DNA of 64,000 bases, taken from contig DASPLL010000018.1 of assembly GCA_035627615.1 (NCBI GenBank), forward strand, positions 145,931 through 209,930. The letters run 5' to 3'. Below are positions 17,074 through 25,678 of this stretch, piece after piece; position 1 is the stretch's first letter; every line of letters starts with the position of its first letter. The stretch comes from BRH-c25 sp035627615. GTDB taxonomy: Bacteria; Bacillota; Clostridia; Lutisporales; Lutisporaceae. Under the pieces are notes generated by a model. It saw only the letters and a list, made by a program, of their open reading frames with translations, was not told the DNA's origin and made no database searches. Made by a program: the position numbers and the translations under genes.

Positions 17074-18666
17074 ATGGGCTTTTTTTCAAGCAGGAAAGAC
17101 AGTAGAGGCAAGAAAGAGAATGAAATGGGGAAGCTGCTCAATTCCAGGAGCATAGAGGAAAATACAAAAAGGCTGAAGGACCGTTTGAAGGACTGTGATG
17201 ACATTGTATATAAGGAATTCAGGGTGGGAGAAGAGCAAAACTTCAGGTTCCTGTTGGTATATACAGATGGGATGAGCAGCAGGGACATGCTGAATGAAGC
17301 GGTCTTGAATGCTTTGATGGTTCATGCCAGGGAGGTGCCTCCGGGGGCGCCGGAGCCGGGTGAAGAGCTGTACAAGCTTGTACGGTATGGGGGGCTTCCT
17401 GCCTCCGAGCTTGCAGATAATGACAATCTTGAGGATGCGATTCTGGCCATACTCATTGGAGATGCAGTACTTTTTATAGATACTACGGAAAAATGCATAA
17501 TAATAGGTGCCAAGGGCTGGCCTATGCGTGGGGTTTCGGAGCCCAACACCGAGTCTCTGATAAGGGGACCCAGGGATGGCTTTACAGAGACCTTCAGGGT
17601 AAACACTGCTCTGGTAAGAAGAAGGATAAGAGATCACAGGCTGAAGCTGAAGCAGCTCCGGGTCGGCAGGAGAAGCTTCACGGATGTCGGGATCATGTAC
17701 ATTGAAGATATCGTCACCCCTGAGCTGGTGGAGGAAGTGAAGCGGAGGATCAAGACTATTGAAATTGATGCAATAATAGAGAGCGGTTATATTGAGCAGC
17801 TTATTGAAGATAATTATCTTTCACCTTTTCCACAGATAAATGTGACTGAAAGGCCTGATGAAGTTGCAGCAGCCTTGTACGAGGGAAGAGTGGCAATACT
17901 TGTTGACAACTCACCCTTTGCACTTATTGTGCCTACGACCCTGAACAGCCTCTTTCAGTCTGCTGAGGATTACTATGACCGATGGTATGTTGCATCTATT
18001 CTCAGATTCATAAGATATGTTGCCAGTATCATCTCATTAGTGCTTCCTGCGCTGTATATAGCGGTGACGTCCTTTCACCCGGGCATACTGCCGGCGAAGC
18101 TGGTCATATCAATAGCGGCTGCACGATCAGGAATTCCATTCCCTGCGATTATTGAAGCTTTTCTGCTGGAAGTTACCTTTGAGCTTTTGCGGGAAGCCGG
18201 CTTGCGGCTCCCTGTACCTATAGGCAGTGCCATCGGTATAGTAGGTGGTATTGTAATTGGCCAGGCGGCTGTGGAAGCAGGAATAGTAAGCCCTATTATG
18301 GTCATTATTGTGGCAGTGACAGCGATATCTTCATTTTCGATCCCAAATTACAGTCTTTCTGTAGGGTTCAGGATGCTCAGGTTTTTGCTTATGTTCCTTG
18401 CAGGGATATTGGGATTGTACGGGATTATGCTCGGTGTGCTCCTGATACTGAGCCACCTGGTTAAATTGAAGAGCTTCGGGATATCCTACCTGTCACCGTA
18501 TGATTCCTTTGTGGGGAGCGACTTCAAGGATACAATTGTTAGAGTGCCCCTCTTCTATATGGGCAAGAGGCCCCTTAATCTGGCAAGAAATACAGTAAGG
18601 CTTAAGAATAACAGGCATTTGATTAACCAGATGGAAATGGAGGGTGATAAAGATGATAAAAAATAA
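17074..18666 (+). CDS. Spore germination receptor subunit A (GerA family)
   Basis: 530 residues. Cytosolic N-terminal domain to about 290, then several membrane helices (LRFIRYVASIISLVLPALYI onward) typical of GerAA/GerKA proteins, with family motifs IYIEDIVTPELVEEV-like and GSAIGIVGGIVIGQAAVEAG. A-subunits sit in the inner spore membrane and with B and C subunits release ions on germinant binding. Start at ATG 17074 is preferred because TAGGAGG lies 7 bases upstream. The stop overlaps the B-subunit start by 14 bases, so the operon is translationally coupled. Confidence 0.95.
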   Translation: MGFFSSRKDSRGKKENEMGKLLNSRSIEENTKRLKDRLKDCDDIVYKEFRVGEEQNFRFLLVYTDGMSSRDMLNEAVLNALMVHAREVPPGAPEPGEELYKLVRYGGLPASELADNDNLEDAILAILIGDAVLFIDTTEKCIIIGAKGWPMRGVSEPNTESLIRGPRDGFTETFRVNTALVRRRIRDHRLKLKQLRVGRRSFTDVGIMYIEDIVTPELVEEVKRRIKTIEIDAIIESGYIEQLIEDNYLSPFPQINVTERPDEVAAALYEGRVAILVDNSPFALIVPTTLNSLFQSAEDYYDRWYVASILRFIRYVASIISLVLPALYIAVTSFHPGILPAKLVISIAAARSGIPFPAIIEAFLLEVTFELLREAGLRLPVPIGSAIGIVGGIVIGQAAVEAGIVSPIMVIIVAVTAISSFSIPNYSLSVGFRMLRFLLMFLAGILGLYGIMLGVLLILSHLVKLKSFGISYLSPYDSFVGSDFKDTIVRVPLFYMGKRPLNLARNTVRLKNNRHLINQMEMEGDKDDKK

Positions 18667-19747
18667 CGATATTGTATCACCTTATCAGCTTGCAATGCTT
18701 ATTATAATGACTGTAATCTCTGTGGGTGTATTCTCAATAGCCTCAGATGCTGCCGAAGCTGCCGGCACTGATGGTTGGCTGACGGTTGCGATTGCAGGGG
18801 CACTCAACTTACTGGCTGTATTAATAATAGTAAGGCTGAATTCCAGCTTCCCCGGTAAAACCTTTGCTGAATATAGCCAGATAATAATAGGGACAATTCC
18901 CGGCAAAGGGCTGATCTGCTTGTTTGCCGTATATCTTTTGTTTGTCATAGCTTATATTACAAGGGCGTTTACAGAAGTCGTCAAGATGTTCCTGCTTTTC
19001 CGGACGCCTACAGAGGTAATCATGCTGAGCCTTATTCTGGTTTGTACGTATATTGTAAGGGGTGGAGTAGAGTGTATCGCAAGGGTAAATGAGCTGATAT
19101 TCCCTGTTTTGTTCATACCTTTTTTTATACTTTTGCTGTTTGGATTCCCTATTATGGATTTCAGTAACTTGCTGCCGGTCCTGCAGACACCTCCGGATAA
19201 AATCCTTACTGCCATCCCGGCACTGACTTTCAGCTTCGGAGGTATAGAGCTTGCGCTTTACTATATCGGTTTTATGAAAAATCCTAAGAAGGCATACAAG
19301 CCGGCTATAGTGGCCGTGCTTTTCATTACGCTATTCTTGATTATGATTACGGCTTTTTGTATAGCCGCCTTTGGGAAAAATGCCACAACACAATTTTTGT
19401 GGCCGCTGGTCACCTATTTCAGGGCAATAAGCCTGCCGGGACTGTTCATAGAACGTCTTGACGGGATAATACTGTCTCTCTGGATGCTGACAGTTTTCAC
19501 CACCATCGTATCGGCTTATTTTATTGTAGGCTATTCAATATCCAGAGTGGTGGGTACAAAGGAACAAAAGCAGTATATACTGCCGCTGTCAATTGTCATC
19601 TATTATCTGGCCCTGCAGCCGGATAGTCTGGCTGAGCTATATGAATGGGGAAGCGTGATTTTTCCATATGCTGTTACTGCTTTCCTGTATGTTGCACCGT
19701 TTGCATTGCTCCTTATAGCCAAATTGAGAAAGCTGGGGGTGAGATAG
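18653..19747 (+). CDS. Spore germination receptor subunit B (GerB family permease)
   Basis: 364 residues with about ten hydrophobic helices, of the amino-acid-permease-like GerAB/GerKB family (ISPYQLAMLI-like start, GRTFAEYSQIIIG-like motif, SFGGIELALYYIGFMKN). B-subunits bind germinant. ATG 18653 is preferred over the GTG at 18644 because GGAGGG would overlap the latter. Ends TAG immediately before the C-subunit ATG. Confidence 0.94.
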   Translation: MIKNNDIVSPYQLAMLIIMTVISVGVFSIASDAAEAAGTDGWLTVAIAGALNLLAVLIIVRLNSSFPGKTFAEYSQIIIGTIPGKGLICLFAVYLLFVIAYITRAFTEVVKMFLLFRTPTEVIMLSLILVCTYIVRGGVECIARVNELIFPVLFIPFFILLLFGFPIMDFSNLLPVLQTPPDKILTAIPALTFSFGGIELALYYIGFMKNPKKAYKPAIVAVLFITLFLIMITAFCIAAFGKNATTQFLWPLVTYFRAISLPGLFIERLDGIILSLWMLTVFTTIVSAYFIVGYSISRVVGTKEQKQYILPLSIVIYYLALQPDSLAELYEWGSVIFPYAVTAFLYVAPFALLLIAKLRKLGVR

Positions 19748-20887
19748 ATGAGGGCAAGGAGAGGGTTGAAAGTAATTGTACTATTGCTGCTGTGTACGCT
19801 GATCGCAGGCTGCTGGGATCAAATAGAGATAGAAGACAGGCTTTTCGTACTTGGCATAGGGATAGACAAGACAAAGGCAGAAGAGAAGAAGACACCTGAG
19901 GACAGATATACACTTTCCTTTGTATCTCCTGTAGTGGACCAGGTAAAGGAAGGGCCGGGGCCGGCTTTTAAAACTTACAAGACAATCAACAATACGGTGA
20001 TCATGTCGCTGACTCAGCTTATGGAAAGGTTTTCCCAGAAACAGTTTTATGGACATACAAGAGCTATTTTCTTCGGCGAGGACTTGATGAAGGATGAGAA
20101 GCTTCTGAAAGGTGTAGTAGATGGTGTTTCAAGATACCATGAGCTGCATAACAGTATGTTTGCTTACATAGTGCCCGGCCGCGCGGAGGATGTGTTCAAG
20201 GTGGAGCCGTTGTTTGACAAGCTTTTGATACCATACATAACAGGAATAACAGAGAACAGCGATTACAGCTCGAGGATCATTGAGCTCAGCCTTGCAGATA
20301 TGCTGATTATGCTGGCAGACCAGAATGGCAGTCTGGTCATACCAAAGCTCATGCCTGAAAAGGATGAGGTAAAAATGAACGGTGCGGGAGTGATCAAGGA
20401 TTACAAGCTCATCGGATATCTTGGCGATCAGGAGGTTGCGGTATACAACTGGCTGACGGACAAAGCCGAGGGAGGGAATATAGCTGTTGAGCATAAGGAC
20501 ATATCAGTGGCTTTCAGACACTTTACCTTCAGAAGGGATATAAAGCTTTCCAAGGTTGAGGGGGGGAAGCTGTATCTGAACTACAATATAGAGACAGAGG
20601 GCAGCATAGAAGAATATATGCTTGGAAGAAGGGTGCTTGATGATGCTCTTCTGAAGGAAATAGACGAGGAATTGGAAAAAAGGATAGCAGGTGAAAGTGA
20701 GCGGCTCGTAAGGAAGTTCCAGGAGGAATTCAAGGTGGACCTTATCGGAGTGCGGGAATATCTGAGCAAGCATCATCCCGGGCTTTTCAAAAACATAGAA
20801 AAGGACTATGATAAATATTTTACCGACAGTATAGTTGTTACAGTAACTGCCGACGTCCACATCAGAAGAGTAGGCCTGATCAAGTAG
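19748..20887 (+). CDS. Spore germination receptor subunit C (GerC lipoprotein)
   Basis: 379 residues. Signal peptide with lipobox LIAGC (Cys20) followed by WDQIEIEDRLFVLGIGID, the conserved GerC start. The C-terminal domain has the DLIGVREYLSKHHPGLFK motif. It is an extracytoplasmic lipoprotein on the inner spore membrane. The start directly follows the B-subunit stop. Its TAG stop codon lies inside the sequence GTAGGGGCG, which is also the start of the palindromic repeat found after ddl. Confidence 0.94.
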   Translation: MRARRGLKVIVLLLLCTLIAGCWDQIEIEDRLFVLGIGIDKTKAEEKKTPEDRYTLSFVSPVVDQVKEGPGPAFKTYKTINNTVIMSLTQLMERFSQKQFYGHTRAIFFGEDLMKDEKLLKGVVDGVSRYHELHNSMFAYIVPGRAEDVFKVEPLFDKLLIPYITGITENSDYSSRIIELSLADMLIMLADQNGSLVIPKLMPEKDEVKMNGAGVIKDYKLIGYLGDQEVAVYNWLTDKAEGGNIAVEHKDISVAFRHFTFRRDIKLSKVEGGKLYLNYNIETEGSIEEYMLGRRVLDDALLKEIDEELEKRIAGESERLVRKFQEEFKVDLIGVREYLSKHHPGLFKNIEKDYDKYFTDSIVVTVTADVHIRRVGLIK

Positions 20888-20910
20888 GGGCGGGCTTCCA
20901 TGACAACTGC

Positions 20911-20940
20911 TGAATAAATCCTCCAAAACAGGCAAAAATA
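20911..20940 (+). promoter_or_regulatory. Candidate sigma-F promoter for spoIIR
   Basis: TGAATA, 14 bases, then GGCAAAAATA, similar to sigma-F promoters (GYATA and GGnnAnAnT elements). spoIIR is a known sigma-F target. The octamer array follows at once, so it would be transcribed as 5' leader. Confidence 0.4.
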
Positions 20941-20948
20941 AAAGATAT

Positions 20949-21033
20949 GAGGCTGCGGGGCTGCGGGGCTACGAGGCTACGAGGCTACGGGGCCATGCTG
21001 GAATTGCGTAACGCGCAACTCGAAACGCGCAGC
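20949..21033. repeat. Octamer array plus heptamer array (repeat locus A)
   Basis: Five and a half 8-mers (GAGGCTAC / GGGGCTGC types) at 20949-20992, then four 7-mers at 21006-21033 (GCGTAAC, GCGCAAC, TCGAAAC, GCGCAGC). It is located in the spoIIR leader. The 7-mers recur in inverted orientation near 51015. Confidence 0.85.
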
Positions 21034-21061
21034 CAAAAGCATATTATTGGAGGTTTATCAT

Positions 21062-21739
21062 ATGAAAAACAAATTGTTGAAATACAAAATCGGATTTTTT
21101 CTACTTTCATTTTTATTCTTTTTCGGACTGCTTATGAATGTTTATATAAATACTGATAAGGAGCTGGCTGATGTACCGGACAAAATAATAAGGCTGCATG
21201 TAGTTGCCAACAGTGATTCTCCATTGGACCAGCAGCTTAAGCTTCAGGTGCGGGATAAGGTAATAAGCAGCATGAATGAAAGATTCAAGGGGATCAAGGA
21301 TATTGCAGAGGTAAAGAACATTATAACCGGAAGCCTCGAAGAAATAGAAGCTATCGCAAAAGAAATCATAAAAGAGAAAGGCAGTCTGTATGATGTTAAG
21401 GCAGCCTTTGCAACGACTGAATTTCCTACCAAGACATATGGGAACCTTACGCTTCCGGCGGGTACATATCAGGCACTGAATATAGTTATTGGCGAAGGAA
21501 AAGGTAAGAATTGGTGGTGTGTCATGTTTCCACCCCTATGCTTCATAGATGTCGCCCATGGTGTAGTACCTGAAAAAACCATGAAAGAGCTTAAAAACGC
21601 ACTGACAGCTGAAGAGTACAGGCTTCTTCTCTCCTCCAGGACAGAAGAAGAGATACCGGTAAAGCTAAGGTTTAAAGTACTCGAACTGGCCAAAAGTGTG
21701 AACCTGAGGCTGGCAAGGTTGGGTAAAATGCTTGATTAG
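21062..21739 (+). CDS. spoIIR: Stage II sporulation protein R
   Basis: 225 residues. N-terminal signal/anchor helix, then the conserved SpoIIR start of the mature part (IIRLHVVANSDSPLDQQLKL) and a domain containing TFPTKTYGNLTLPAG-like and WWCVMFPPLCFID motifs. Made in the forespore and secreted to activate the SpoIIGA protease that processes pro-sigma-E. ATG 21062 has GGAGG 8 bases upstream. Downstream hairpin at 21818-21859 probably ends its transcript. Confidence 0.95.
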   Translation: MKNKLLKYKIGFFLLSFLFFFGLLMNVYINTDKELADVPDKIIRLHVVANSDSPLDQQLKLQVRDKVISSMNERFKGIKDIAEVKNIITGSLEEIEAIAKEIIKEKGSLYDVKAAFATTEFPTKTYGNLTLPAGTYQALNIVIGEGKGKNWWCVMFPPLCFIDVAHGVVPEKTMKELKNALTAEEYRLLLSSRTEEEIPVKLRFKVLELAKSVNLRLARLGKMLD

Positions 21740-21817
21740 ACCAGTAAACCCAAATAGTGGCTCCGGGAAACGTACGGTCAGGTCGGCTTTTTGACCAATA
21801 ATAATATATTATGTATA

Positions 21818-21859
21818 AAACACTTCCTGCATCAAAAAATAAGAGCAGGAGGTGTTTTT
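21818..21859 (+). terminator. Hairpin after spoIIR that covers the sleB ribosome site
   Basis: AAACACTTCCTGC pairs with GCAGGAGGTGTTT over a loop of about 15 bases and is followed by T6. The right arm contains the GGAGG that serves the GTG start of sleB. It can act as spoIIR terminator and as a block on sleB translation from read-through RNA. Confidence 0.75.
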
Positions 21860-21860
21860 T

Positions 21861-22571
21861 GTGTTCAACAAGAAATTCAGGAGACTGATTCCCTTTATAG
21901 TTATATTGTTCATCTATGCAGGCTTTGGAGGCTGGGTATACAGCAATTATGTTACTTCCCAGATCAGCGGGGAGGCAGGAGCGATACTTCTGAAATGGGG
22001 CGCCAGAGGCTCCGAGGTCAGAACAGTACAGACAAAACTGAAAAATTGGGGCTTCTATAAAGGGAAGGTAGATGGGATATACGGGTGGAGAACAGCAAAT
22101 GCAGTAAAGAGATTCCAAAGGAAGCATGGGCTCAAAGCGGACGGAATTGTAGGCAATGCAACCGCAAAAGCCCTTGGTATGAGGACCGGAGCTGCAACAG
22201 CCAGAAAAAGCACGTCAAGGAGTAATGAAACTTATACCCTGGCCCAATGTATCCATGGAGAAGCCAGAGGCGAGTCGTATATCGGGCAGGTAGCTGTAGC
22301 TGCGGTTATCCTGAACAGGGTGGATAATCCGAAATTTCCAAAAACAATTGCCGGGGTCATATTCCAGCCCGGCGCTTTTACGGCGGTATCCGACGGGCAG
22401 ATGTTCCAGCCTCCGGGAGACACTGCATTAAAGGCGGCAAGGGATGCTTTGAACGGCTGGGATCCTTCGGGAGGAGCATTATATTACTATAACCCCGCTA
22501 AAACAACAAATAAATGGATTTGGTCGAGACCTATCATAAAAGTGATAGGAAAGCACTACTTCTGCAAGTAA
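21861..22571 (+). CDS. sleB: Spore cortex-lytic enzyme SleB
   Basis: 236 residues. N-terminal membrane/signal helix (PFIVILFIYAGFGGWVY), a peptidoglycan-binding repeat (GSEVRTVQTKLKNWGFYKG), then the SleB hydrolase domain with AQCIHGEARGESYIGQVAVA (catalytic Glu in HGEARGE) and the C-terminal GALYYYNPAKT motif. Lytic transglycosylase that degrades spore cortex on germination. GTG 21861 follows GGAGG by 8 bases; the GTG at 21852 would overlap that site. Followed by ypeB, its usual partner. Confidence 0.95.
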   Translation: MFNKKFRRLIPFIVILFIYAGFGGWVYSNYVTSQISGEAGAILLKWGARGSEVRTVQTKLKNWGFYKGKVDGIYGWRTANAVKRFQRKHGLKADGIVGNATAKALGMRTGAATARKSTSRSNETYTLAQCIHGEARGESYIGQVAVAAVILNRVDNPKFPKTIAGVIFQPGAFTAVSDGQMFQPPGDTALKAARDALNGWDPSGGALYYYNPAKTTNKWIWSRPIIKVIGKHYFCK

Positions 22572-22581
22572 AGGAAAAGGT

Positions 22582-22621
22582 TTCGCACATTTTAAAACTG
22601 GTTTTAATGGAATAGTGCGAA
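22582..22621. repeat. TTCGCAC...GTGCGAA hairpin before ypeB
   Basis: 7-bp inverted repeat with a 26-base AT-rich loop, ending just before the ypeB ribosome site. A sibling element lies at 38585-38625 before another membrane protein gene. Confidence 0.7.
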
Positions 22622-22640
22622 GCATATGGGAGGAATAGCC

Positions 22641-24023
22641 ATGAAACTATTTAATATGCAGTTGGATAGAAAGCAGTACCACAAGATAATGGTGGTATTT
22701 GCTGCAGCCTTGATACTTACCGGTTTATTCGCATATAACACCTACACAGAGAAGAAGCAGTACCAGACCTTTTTGCAGAATAACTACCAGAGATCCTTCC
22801 GGGAGCTTGTAACAAACGTCGAAAATATAAAGCTGCTTCTTGAAAAAGCTGAAATATCAGCATCCCCAATTCAGAGCAATGCGTTGATGTCCCAGACCTG
22901 GATGCAATCCTATTCCGCAGCGGAAAACCTGGGGCAGCTGCCTGTAACTCATGTTGCATTGAGCAAGACTGAAAAATATCTGAACCAGGTAAGCGATTAC
23001 AGCTACAGCCTTTCCAGGGCCAATGCGAAGAATGAAAACATCAGCGACAAGGATTTTGAACAGGTTTCGAAGCTCAGGGGCTATGCGGCTGAGCTATTGG
23101 GGCTGCTTCATGAGATGGAGTCTGATATAGCAGAAGGGAAAATACAATTTGGTGAAATACGGAAGAAAGGCAGGCTTGCACTTAGAAAAGCGTCTAAAGA
23201 TGCAGTGGAAGTCAGCTTCGGCAACATGGAGGATAAGTTCAGTGATTATCCGACGCTGATTTATGACGGTCCTTTTTCCGACAATGTCATAGAAGGGAAG
23301 CCGAAAGGGCTTGATGGAGAAGACATTTCCCTTGCAAAAGCAAAGGAGAAAGCAGAAAAGTTCCTTGGAAAGGATAAAATAGGTAAAATTATCGAGACCA
23401 GTTCAGGGAAAGGCAAAATACATACCTTCAGTCTGGAAGCGATCCCTAAGGATAATGACAGGAACAAATCAATCAGCATAGATATAACCAAGAAAGGCGG
23501 ATATGTACTTTGGATGCTTGACCCCAGGGATATACCCGAGAAGAAGCTGACGGACCAGCAGGCCAGTGATAAAGCACAGAGGTTCCTTAAGGAGCAAGGC
23601 TTCGGAGAGCTTACCGAGACATATTTTCTGAAAAATGACAACACGACAACAATAACCTATATTGGAGTCACAAAGTCCGGTGTTCTTATTTATCCGGACC
23701 TCCTGAAGGTCAAAGTTGCCCTTGATAATGGAGAGATCGTAGGTTTTGATGCCTACCCGTACTTAATGTCTCACAATAAGCGTGATATTCCTAAGCCAAA
23801 GCTGACTGAAGCTGAAGCTAGAAAGAAGGTCAGCCAGAGGCTCAAGATAGAGAGAGTCAAGCTGGCAATAATTCCGATGCCCGGGAATAAAGAGCAGCTC
23901 TGTTATGAATTCAAAGGAAAATATAATCAATTTGACTATTTTGTTTATATAAATGCAGAGACAGGAAGCGAGGAGAACATACTCAGAATAATAAAGGATG
24001 AAGATGGCACGCTCACACAGTAA
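22641..24023 (+). CDS. ypeB: Germination protein YpeB
   Basis: 460 residues. TM helix at about 14-33, long helical middle, then two to three PepSY-like repeats in the second half (AKEKAEKFLGKDKIG, ASDKAQRFLKEQGF, ARKKVSQRLKIE). Needed for stable incorporation of SleB in spores. ATG 22641 has GGGAGG 8 bases upstream. Located directly after sleB, the standard arrangement. Confidence 0.95.
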   Translation: MKLFNMQLDRKQYHKIMVVFAAALILTGLFAYNTYTEKKQYQTFLQNNYQRSFRELVTNVENIKLLLEKAEISASPIQSNALMSQTWMQSYSAAENLGQLPVTHVALSKTEKYLNQVSDYSYSLSRANAKNENISDKDFEQVSKLRGYAAELLGLLHEMESDIAEGKIQFGEIRKKGRLALRKASKDAVEVSFGNMEDKFSDYPTLIYDGPFSDNVIEGKPKGLDGEDISLAKAKEKAEKFLGKDKIGKIIETSSGKGKIHTFSLEAIPKDNDRNKSISIDITKKGGYVLWMLDPRDIPEKKLTDQQASDKAQRFLKEQGFGELTETYFLKNDNTTTITYIGVTKSGVLIYPDLLKVKVALDNGEIVGFDAYPYLMSHNKRDIPKPKLTEAEARKKVSQRLKIERVKLAIIPMPGNKEQLCYEFKGKYNQFDYFVYINAETGSEENILRIIKDEDGTLTQ

Positions 24024-24148
24024 TGCTCCCAAAACCACTTATTTCTTGACATAAAACCGGCCGATTACACAGAAAATATATGTGTACAGCAGAGTGCAGC
24101 ACAACAGATGATGCACGCTTTAACTATATAATGCGAGGAGGATTAGCT

Positions 24149-24322
24149 ATGAGTAGAAACAGAAGTTTGATGTCAGATAATCTCAAATACGAAATAGCTA
24201 GAGAGCTCGGCGTAGACAGCATAGTCAGGACTGAAGGCTGGGGCGGAGTATCCTCAAGGGATTGCGGAAATATTGTCAAAAAAGCTATCGAAATAGCTGA
24301 AAAAAGCTTAGCCGGAAGATAA
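24149..24322 (+). CDS. Alpha/beta-type small acid-soluble spore protein
   Basis: 57 residues with the SASP signatures LKYEIARELGV and GGVSSRDCGNIVKKAI. Binds and protects forespore DNA. The ATG at 24149 follows GAGGAGG; the reading from further upstream is not needed. It carries a cysteine in place of the more usual residue in SRDxGxIVK, a minor variant. Confidence 0.93.
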   Translation: MSRNRSLMSDNLKYEIARELGVDSIVRTEGWGGVSSRDCGNIVKKAIEIAEKSLAGR

Positions 24323-24331
24323 CAAGTAAAA

Positions 24332-24374
24332 AACCGGAGGCAAACCAATATCATGGCTTGCCCCCGGCTTTTAT
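24332..24374 (+). terminator. SASP terminator
   Basis: CCGG-A-GGCAA pairs with TTGCC-C-CCGG across a 14-base loop, followed by CTTTTATTTTC. Starts about 10 bases after the SASP stop. Confidence 0.8.
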
Positions 24375-24393
24375 TTTCTTGCCCTGCTCAACT

Positions 24394-24430
24394 CCCGTAT
24401 CTCGCATCTCGCATCCCGTATCCCGTATCT
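24394..24430. repeat. Heptamer array (repeat locus B)
   Basis: Single arm of 7-mers CCCGTAT and CTCGCAT, about five copies, just after the SASP terminator and 110 bases before ddl. Confidence 0.85.
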
Positions 24431-24537
24431 ATTTTATTGATAAATAGTATCCATGAGAGTAGAATAGTAATATAATGAATCGTGGTATGCAAATATGAAT
24501 GAAGCGAAGTGTATTTTTATAGCTTGGAGGTTAATTA

Positions 24538-25605
24538 ATGGGTGGTAAGTTGAATGTGGCTGTGGTATTCGGCGGAAAATCAGGAGAACATGAAGTGTCC
24601 CTTATGTCTGCAACCAATGTGATAAAAGCCATGGATAAAAACAAATATGATATTCATATGATAGGAATAACAAGAGAAGGTAAATGGTTGGCATACAAGG
24701 GGGATGCAGATAGAATAGCAGACAGCAGCTGGGAGAAGGAAGCGGCAAGGGCGGACAGGGATGAGACAATTAATCTGCTGTTTTCCGGTTTGTTCGGCGG
24801 GAACAATGAAAGCAAAATTGATGTTGTATTCCCGGTGCTGCATGGTCCTAACGGTGAAGACGGTACGATACAGGGACTTTTTGAGATGCTTGATATGCCG
24901 TATGTAGGCTGCGGTGTTATGGCGTCAGCCCTGGGAATGGATAAGGAGTTTTCAAAACAGCTTTTTAAAGATGCCGGATTGCCTGTAGGAAAATATGCTG
25001 TAGTGCTGAAGCGGGATATTGAGAGGGATATGGAACCGATCATAGGTATGGTGGAAAAAGAATTCGCCTTTCCCGTATTTATCAAACCTGTCAATATGGG
25101 CTCCAGTGTAGGCATCACCAAGGCGCACACCAGGGAGGAGCTGAAGTACGGGCTGACAGAGGCCTGCAAGTATGATAGGAAGGTCATAATTGAGAAGGGC
25201 ATCAATTGCAGGGAATTCGAATGTTCGGTACTTGGAAACAACGACCCTGTTGCTTCAGGAATAGGAGAGATAATCCCAAGTCATGAATTCTATGATTATG
25301 AGGCAAAATATTTTGATGACGGAAAATCAGTGCTGGTAATACCCGCAGAGCTTCCGGAAAACAAAATCCAGGAGTTCAGGGAAGCTGCCGTCAAGGCATA
25401 TAAGGCGCTTGACTGCTGTGGAATGGCAAGGGTGGATTTCTTCATGGATAGGGAGACGGAAAAGATTTATATAAATGAAATTAACACCATTCCGGGATTC
25501 ACCAAGATAAGTATGTATCCCAAGCTGTGGGATGCGGCAGGATTGAGTTACGGCAAACTCATCGACAGACTGATTGAACTGGCCATAGATAGATACAATG
25601 AGTAG
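24538..25605 (+). CDS. ddl: D-alanine--D-alanine ligase
   Basis: 355 residues, ATP-grasp. Signatures VVFGGKSGEHEVSL at the N terminus, VFPVLHGPNGEDGTIQGL, FIKPVNMGSSVGITK and the C-terminal INEINTIPGFT. Makes D-Ala-D-Ala for peptidoglycan. Serine-type or tyrosine-type residue discrimination (D-Ala versus D-Lac) was not attempted. ATG 24538 follows TTGGAGG. The TAG stop is the TAG of the palindromic repeat GTAGGGGCG at 25602. Confidence 0.95.
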   Translation: MGGKLNVAVVFGGKSGEHEVSLMSATNVIKAMDKNKYDIHMIGITREGKWLAYKGDADRIADSSWEKEAARADRDETINLLFSGLFGGNNESKIDVVFPVLHGPNGEDGTIQGLFEMLDMPYVGCGVMASALGMDKEFSKQLFKDAGLPVGKYAVVLKRDIERDMEPIIGMVEKEFAFPVFIKPVNMGSSVGITKAHTREELKYGLTEACKYDRKVIIEKGINCREFECSVLGNNDPVASGIGEIIPSHEFYDYEAKYFDDGKSVLVIPAELPENKIQEFREAAVKAYKALDCCGMARVDFFMDRETEKIYINEINTIPGFTKISMYPKLWDAAGLSYGKLIDRLIELAIDRYNE

Positions 25606-25652
25606 GGGCGATTCATGAATCGCCCGTACGTCAGCAGACGCATTTCATGCGT
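25602..25652. repeat. GTAGGGGCG palindrome plus ACGCAT hairpin (repeat locus C)
   Basis: 28-base near-perfect palindrome at 25602-25629 (GGGCGATTCATGAATCGCCC inside), identical to 27717-27744. It is followed by ACGCAT-TTC-ATGCGT. The first bases include the ddl stop codon. Confidence 0.9.
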
Positions 25653-25678
25653 TCCGCAATTACAAAGGAGAATGAAAA

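Noticed and set aside
20947..21156. Short + strand frame upstream of and into spoIIR
   Set aside because: Made of octamer and heptamer repeat DNA and then out of frame with spoIIR.
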